NCBI GenBank assembly: GCA_017617635.1
Contig: JAFZVW010000021.1
Coordinates: forward strand, 1 to 64,000
Origin: Bacteroidaceae bacterium
Lineage (GTDB): Bacteria > Bacteroidota > Bacteroidia > Bacteroidales > Bacteroidaceae
DNA length: 64,000 bases
Direction of reading: 5' to 3'
Shown: one piece after another, positions 59,508-64,000 of the stretch
How positions within the stretch are numbered: position 1 is the stretch's first letter
Layout: each line of letters begins with the position of its first letter
Notes under the pieces: generated by a model
What the model saw: the letters and a program-made list of their open reading frames with translations, nothing else
Databases searched by the model: none
Told to the model about the DNA's origin: nothing
Made by a program: the position numbers and the translations under genes

Positions 59508-60896
59508 TTATTCCTTGTCTTCCTCGACGGGTGGTGTCTGCGGCTCGGACTTTGCCTTGCCGAGATACTCGGGAAGGGACATGCCTGCCTGGTCGAACAG
59601 GTCGCTGAGTGGTGGAACGCTCTTCATCAGACCTGCCAGGAAGCTGGCTGTGCCTCCCTTGCCGTCTGCGCTGTTGCCGCCGTCCCATACGGTTACCTTG
59701 TCGATATTGATGCCCTTGATTGCCTCGACCTGAGTCTTGACAAGCTCTGGGAGCTTCTCGAGCAGGAGCAGTGTGTATGCCTTGGTGGCATCACCGCCGG
59801 CTGCCTGAATCATCTTGTCGTAACCGCTTGCCTGCTTGGTAAGGATTTCGAACAGACCCTTGGCTTCGGCTTCCATCTTAGCAAAGATGGCGTCTGCCTC
59901 ACCTTTGGCATTCACGCGCTTCTTCTCGGCCTCGGCCTCGGCTGCTATGATGGTCTTCTTCTTTTCTGTCTCCTGGCTTACAAGGACATTTGCCGCCTGT
60001 GCTGCACGCTCACGGTCGGCACGTGCTATCTCGGCTTTCTGCTCGGCTGCATATGCTTCCTCGAGTGCCTGGGCCTGTGCCACTTTCTCTGCAGCGACGG
60101 CTTTACGCTGTGCCTCTGCCTCACGCTCACGACGGTTTGCCTCGGAGTTGGCTATTTCTATCTTGGCTTCGTTCTCTCCCTTGACGGCCTGGGCATTTGC
60201 CTCGGCAGTACGGATACGTGTCTCGCGGACAGCTTCGGCCTTACCGATTTCACCGACCTTCTCCTGCTCGGCTACACGAACCTTGGCCTCGTTGATGGCC
60301 TTGGCTGCGGCTTCCTGACCGAGGGCCTCGATATAACCGCTCTCGTCCTTGATATCGGTTACGTTCACGTTAATCAGCTTGAGGCCTATCTTCTTAAGTT
60401 CGACTTCGACATTTGCCGTGATTGCCTCGAGGAACTTGTCGCGGTCGCTGTTGAGCTCCTCGATGGACATCGTTGCAATGACAAGACGCAACTGTCCGAA
60501 CAGTATATCACGTGCCATTTCCTGTATCTGCTGTGCATTCTGACCCAACAGGCGCTCGGCTGCAGCTGTCATGTACTCGGGGTCGGTGCTTATGCCTACG
60601 GTGAAACGGCATGGCACGTCGACACGGATGTTCTGACGGCTGAGGGCATTGGTCAGATTTGCATCAATACCAATCGGGGTCAGGCTCATATATGCGTAAT
60701 CCTGAATTACGGGCCATACGAATGCACCTCCGCCGTGAACACAGTTACTGCTGCGCTTTCCGCTGCCGCTACCGTAGATTACCAGTATCTTGTCTGCAGG
60801 ACACTTGCGGTAACGGTTGGCAAGAAAGGCAATAATTGCTACTACCAGAAGAGCAATGACTACTGCCATTGTTCCGAAATTCTCAAATAGTTCCAT
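59508..60896 (-). CDS. Flotillin-like SPFH protein
   Basis: This is a 462-residue protein. The N-terminal membrane segment (about 10-27, VVIALLVVAIIAFLANRY) is followed by the SPFH/band-7 domain (VIQDYAYMSLTPIGIDANLTNALSRQNIRVDVPCRFTVGI). A long Ala/Glu-rich coiled coil follows (about 190-370, many EAEAEKKR-type repeats), with a C-terminal tail ending in acidic residues. It organises membrane microdomains. The NfeD-like gene lies 20 bp upstream on the same strand, the usual floT-nfeD pairing. Confidence 0.9.
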   Translation of the reverse strand: MELFENFGTMAVVIALLVVAIIAFLANRYRKCPADKILVIYGSGSGKRSSNCVHGGGAFVWPVIQDYAYMSLTPIGIDANLTNALSRQNIRVDVPCRFTVGISTDPEYMTAAAERLLGQNAQQIQEMARDILFGQLRLVIATMSIEELNSDRDKFLEAITANVEVELKKIGLKLINVNVTDIKDESGYIEALGQEAAAKAINEAKVRVAEQEKVGEIGKAEAVRETRIRTAEANAQAVKGENEAKIEIANSEANRREREAEAQRKAVAAEKVAQAQALEEAYAAEQKAEIARADRERAAQAANVLVSQETEKKKTIIAAEAEAEKKRVNAKGEADAIFAKMEAEAKGLFEILTKQASGYDKMIQAAGGDATKAYTLLLLEKLPELVKTQVEAIKGINIDKVTVWDGGNSADGKGGTASFLAGLMKSVPPLSDLFDQAGMSLPEYLGKAKSEPQTPPVEEDKE

Positions 60897-60916
60897 ACAT
60901 ATTATATTTTATAAAT

Positions 60917-61513
60917 TCAAACTTCTTCAACAATCAGTACCCTGCCCACTACACTGGTAACGCGTACCTTGGCACCGGACGGAATAGGGTCGGAACATAT
61001 GCTGCGTGCGTCCAGCTCCTGGACACTGCCGTTGAAACTGACTTGCACCTTGCCCATGCCGTCGGCAGGAATGCGCATATATACCTGACAGATTTTGCCT
61101 ACGGCATCGTTTATGTCGAATGCACCGTTGCTCTGCAACTTGAGCATCTGACGGAACAATGCCAGGAATATGGCAACGAACAGGCATCCCATCAGCACGC
61201 TGACAATGCCCAGCACAATCTGGTTCTCTATGGCACGGTGGAAGCTGATACCGCTCCATCCGAAACCCAGCATAAAGTATATTACATTGCGAATACTGAG
61301 AAGGTGCATGGCTCCACTGTGATCCAGGGCATCGCCGCCACTGTCTCCGTCAAAACTGACATCGACATCGCTGGCATCACCCGAGTCACCGACTCCGAGA
61401 AAGCTGAGAACCATCTGTACAATGAATACGACACTGGAGAAAATTGCAATAACCCAGTACATCTGCATCAGAGATGTCTGTGCCTGAAAATAGGCGTTGA
61501 ATTCGTGTATCAT
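60917..61513 (-). CDS. NfeD-like membrane partner of flotillin
   Basis: This is a 198-residue protein with two or three TM helices (about 20-40, 78-95 and 98-120). A C-terminal OB-fold of the NfeD type follows: AVGKICQVYMRIPADGMGKVQVSFNGSVQELDARSI...SGAKVRVTSVVGRVLIVE. A short Asp/Gly-rich loop (GDSGDASDVDVSFDGDSGG) lies between helices. By family, it forms a complex with flotillin. It is the first gene of the pair. Confidence 0.82.
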   Translation of the reverse strand: MIHEFNAYFQAQTSLMQMYWVIAIFSSVVFIVQMVLSFLGVGDSGDASDVDVSFDGDSGGDALDHSGAMHLLSIRNVIYFMLGFGWSGISFHRAIENQIVLGIVSVLMGCLFVAIFLALFRQMLKLQSNGAFDINDAVGKICQVYMRIPADGMGKVQVSFNGSVQELDARSICSDPIPSGAKVRVTSVVGRVLIVEEV

Positions 61514-61618
61514 ATAGCATTGGATTTTGTCGAAGACAAAGATATATAAAATTATGTATAGGCAAAATTTTTTAACAAAAAAAAGAAAGAGAACAGGTCG
61601 ATAGTGAGAAAAATCCTA

Positions 61619-61626
61619 TATCTTTG
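61619..61626 (+). promoter_or_regulatory. -7 promoter box of topA
   Basis: TATCTTTG matches TAnnTTTG, 31 bp before the ATG at 61658. Confidence 0.55.
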
Positions 61627-61657
61627 TGACCGCACAATCGCAATTATCCATTGGAAT

Positions 61658-63985
61658 ATGAAGAAAAATCTGGTTATTGTGGAGAGCCCTACCAAGGCAG
61701 ATACTATAGGAAAATTCCTTGGTGACGACTATGTGGTTCAGTCCAGTTACGGACATATCCGGGACCTGAAAAAAAAGAATTTCAGCATAGATACGGTATC
61801 GTTCGAGCCTGAATACGAAATACCCTCGGACAAACAAAAGGTAGTACAGACACTGAAGAAAATGGCATCCGAAGCCGAGACCGTCTGGCTGGCTTCCGAT
61901 GAAGACCGCGAGGGAGAGGCTATCAGCTGGCATCTGGCACAGGTATTGGGGTTGGATGAGAAACATGCAAAGCGTATCGTATTCCACGAAATTACAAAAA
62001 ATGCCATTCTTGATGCCATAAAGAATCCACGTAGCATTGACCGCAACCTGGTCAATGCCCAGCAGGCCCGACGTGTTCTGGACCGTATTGTGGGTTTCAA
62101 GTTGAGCCCCATATTGTGGCGCAAGGTTAAGCCGGCGCTGAGTGCTGGTCGTGTACAAAGCGTTGCCGTGCGACTGATTGTAGAAAGGGAGAGGGAGATA
62201 CTTAATTTCAAGGGAGAGGATTCGTACCGCGTTACTGCCAGTTTGCTTACTGCCGACGGCAACGAGGTAAAGGCCGAACTGACGCACCGCTTTGCTACAA
62301 AGCAGGAGGCTGAGGCTTTCCTGGAGAGATGCAAGGATGCCGATTTACGGGTAAGCGAAATTGTAAGCAAGCCTACCAAGCGTGTACCTGCACCGCCGTT
62401 CACGACAAGTACGCTGCAGCAGGAAGCTGCACACAAGCTGGGCCTGAGTGTCGCACAGACAATGATGATTGCGCAACGCCTGTACGAGAACGGTCTGATT
62501 ACATATATGCGTACGGACAGTGTAAACTTGTCTACCCTGTGTCTTGGAGCCTGTAAACAGCAAATCTCCGAGAACATGGGAAAGGAGTATGTGAAAACAC
62601 GCCATTACCACACTTCAAGCAAAGGTGCCCAGGAAGCTCACGAAGCTATCCGCCCGACTTATATGGATCGTGTGAAGATACAGGGAACCAGTCAGGAACG
62701 TCGATTGTACGAACTGATATGGAAACGTACCATTGCCAGCCAGATGGCTGATGCCATGATGGAGCGGACCGTGGTTACGATAGTAAATCAGAACAACAAA
62801 CAGGACAAATACAGTTTCACTGCAACAGGCGAGGTGATTAAGTTTGACGGCTTCCTGAAGGTTTATCAAAGCACCAACGACAACGAAAACGCAGACGAAA
62901 GCAATGATAATTACATCCTGCCTCCTGTTCAGGAAGGTCAGGCTCTGCAAATGGACGAGATTGTAGCCACACAGCGTTTCGCACAGCGTCCGATGCGCTA
63001 TAACGAAGCATCGCTGGTCAAGAAACTGGAGGAACTGGGAATAGGGCGTCCGTCTACATACGCAACCACCACAACTACAATTCAGGACCGTGAGTATGTA
63101 GTAAAAGGTGACAAACCCGGTGAAAGCGTGCAATATTGTACTCTGACTCTGAAAGGCGGGAATATCACGGAAGAGGAGAAAACGACTACAATAGGTGCAG
63201 AACGCAACAAACTGCTGCCTACCGATACGGGTATTGTGGTCAACGATTTCCTGGAAGACAGTTTTCCTGAGATAATGGACTATAACTTCACCGCTGACGT
63301 CGAGAAGGAGTTTGACGACATTGCTGCAGGAAAGACGGAATGGACGAAGGTCATACGCAATTTCTATCAGGAATTTGAACCAAAGGTGGAACAGAGCCTG
63401 AATACATACAATGTCCATCGTGTAGGTGAACGTGTCCTGGGTAACGACCCGAAGACGGGCGAACCGGTAACTGTGAAAATCGGCCGTTTCGGTCCTGTTG
63501 TCCAGATAGGCAGTACCGAGAATGAGCAGAAACCGCGTTTTGCACAGTTAAAGGCTGATCAAAGTCTGGAAACTATTACACTGGAAGAAGCCCTGGAGCT
63601 GTTCCGCCTGCCGCGCGAACTTGGAGAATTTGACGGAAGTATAGTAAAAATCGGTGCCGGCAAATATGGTCCATACATCAATATCGGCAAGATGTATATC
63701 AGCATCCCCAAGGAACTGGATCCTATGAAGATCTCCCTGGAGAAGGCTGTGCAGATGATTCTGCAGCAACGTCTGGAGAACGCAAAGAAGCACCTGAAGT
63801 CATTCCCCGAGGACAAGGACCTGGAGGTCCTGGATGGACGCTACGGCCCATACATTGTATACAAAAAGGCTAACTACAAACTGCCAAAGGCCATGCATGA
63901 GCGTGCTGAGGAACTGACGTACGAGGAATGTATGGAAATTGTGAACAACGCACCTGCTCCGACACAAAAAAAGAAGAAAAAATAA
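61658..63985 (+). CDS. topA: DNA topoisomerase I (type IA)
   Basis: This 775-residue enzyme relaxes negative supercoils. ATG 61658 gives the family N-terminus KNLVIVESPTKADTIGKFLG (TOPRIM Glu). DEDREGEAISWHLA completes the TOPRIM site. The active-site Tyr lies in GLITYMRTDSVNLS. Three C-terminal GRFGP/GRYGPY-type repeats follow (KIGRFGPVVQIGS; GAGKYGPYINIG; LDGRYGPYIVYKKANYKLP) in place of the zinc fingers of E. coli TopA. It ends in a poly-Lys tail. It is complete, with 15 bases left after the stop at the window edge. Confidence 0.96.
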   Translation: MKKNLVIVESPTKADTIGKFLGDDYVVQSSYGHIRDLKKKNFSIDTVSFEPEYEIPSDKQKVVQTLKKMASEAETVWLASDEDREGEAISWHLAQVLGLDEKHAKRIVFHEITKNAILDAIKNPRSIDRNLVNAQQARRVLDRIVGFKLSPILWRKVKPALSAGRVQSVAVRLIVEREREILNFKGEDSYRVTASLLTADGNEVKAELTHRFATKQEAEAFLERCKDADLRVSEIVSKPTKRVPAPPFTTSTLQQEAAHKLGLSVAQTMMIAQRLYENGLITYMRTDSVNLSTLCLGACKQQISENMGKEYVKTRHYHTSSKGAQEAHEAIRPTYMDRVKIQGTSQERRLYELIWKRTIASQMADAMMERTVVTIVNQNNKQDKYSFTATGEVIKFDGFLKVYQSTNDNENADESNDNYILPPVQEGQALQMDEIVATQRFAQRPMRYNEASLVKKLEELGIGRPSTYATTTTTIQDREYVVKGDKPGESVQYCTLTLKGGNITEEEKTTTIGAERNKLLPTDTGIVVNDFLEDSFPEIMDYNFTADVEKEFDDIAAGKTEWTKVIRNFYQEFEPKVEQSLNTYNVHRVGERVLGNDPKTGEPVTVKIGRFGPVVQIGSTENEQKPRFAQLKADQSLETITLEEALELFRLPRELGEFDGSIVKIGAGKYGPYINIGKMYISIPKELDPMKISLEKAVQMILQQRLENAKKHLKSFPEDKDLEVLDGRYGPYIVYKKANYKLPKAMHERAEELTYEECMEIVNNAPAPTQKKKKK

Positions 63986-64000
63986 ATTCGGGTGAAAAGT

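Overview
The window reads as one contig from a Bacteroidales bacterium, most likely Prevotellaceae. The evidence: many genes sit behind the Bacteroidetes -7 promoter box TAnnTTTG, in three cases with a TTTG box 19-20 bp upstream. There is a giant BspA-type leucine-rich-repeat surface protein, a dipeptidyl peptidase of family S46, a FeoA-FeoB fusion, and several secreted proteins ending in the tail YDLxGRR...KGixIxNGKlixK that is common in Prevotella.

Layout. 1-0.5 kb: the end of an IS3-like element running off the window, then a repeat element with no gene. 0.5-2.07 kb: a tripartite HipBST-type toxin-antitoxin operon behind three evenly spaced operators. 2.2-7.7 kb: a BspA-like protein, a small P-loop protein, and a divergent membrane-anchored regulator carrying the same extracellular module as the BspA-like protein. 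7.7-31.3 kb: mostly core genes on both strands. These are a hydroxyacid dehydrogenase / DPP7 / CPBP-protease group; trmH, patatin, dprA; dapB-lepB-queC; a five-gene minus-strand operon (GNAT, parE, coaD, ctp-like protease, ybeY); ompA-wbqC-rluA; an M16 peptidase; and feoAB followed by a Cys-rich FeoB-associated segment that runs in frame into a GH20 hexosaminidase. 31.3-38.7 kb: a 45-residue membrane peptide, a CAU tRNA, ribF, a methyltransferase, ruvB, two tandem deoxynucleoside kinases, a flippase and a secreted nuclease. 38.7-41.9 kb: a cobalamin-riboswitch operon of two secreted proteins and a 59-residue peptide. 42-45.5 kb: an S51 peptidase, an ATP-grasp/esterase pair and tcdA.

45.6-56.9 kb is the accessory region. 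It holds an AAA ATPase with DUF4143, a second copy of the gene-less repeat element with an iteron-like array, and a lasso-peptide-like (RiPP) cluster: precursor, transglutaminase-like B2, asparagine-synthetase-like C and an R2K-type ATP-grasp enzyme. Next come a TerB-like protein beside what looks like the stump of an SPFH gene, a lipoprotein, and a two-gene unit of a DNA-binding-like protein plus a Hanks-type membrane kinase. The kinase's outer half carries the same module as the 2-8 kb locus. 57-64 kb returns to core genes: a Rid-family protein, a SpmAB fusion, flotillin with its NfeD-like partner, and topA.

The strongest candidates for something undescribed are (i) the recurrent extracellular module that links a secreted BspA-like protein, a membrane regulator and a membrane Ser/Thr kinase, and (ii) the compact lasso-like cluster with an added ATP-grasp enzyme and no visible RRE protein or transporter. 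All protein assignments here come from reading motifs, not from database searches.
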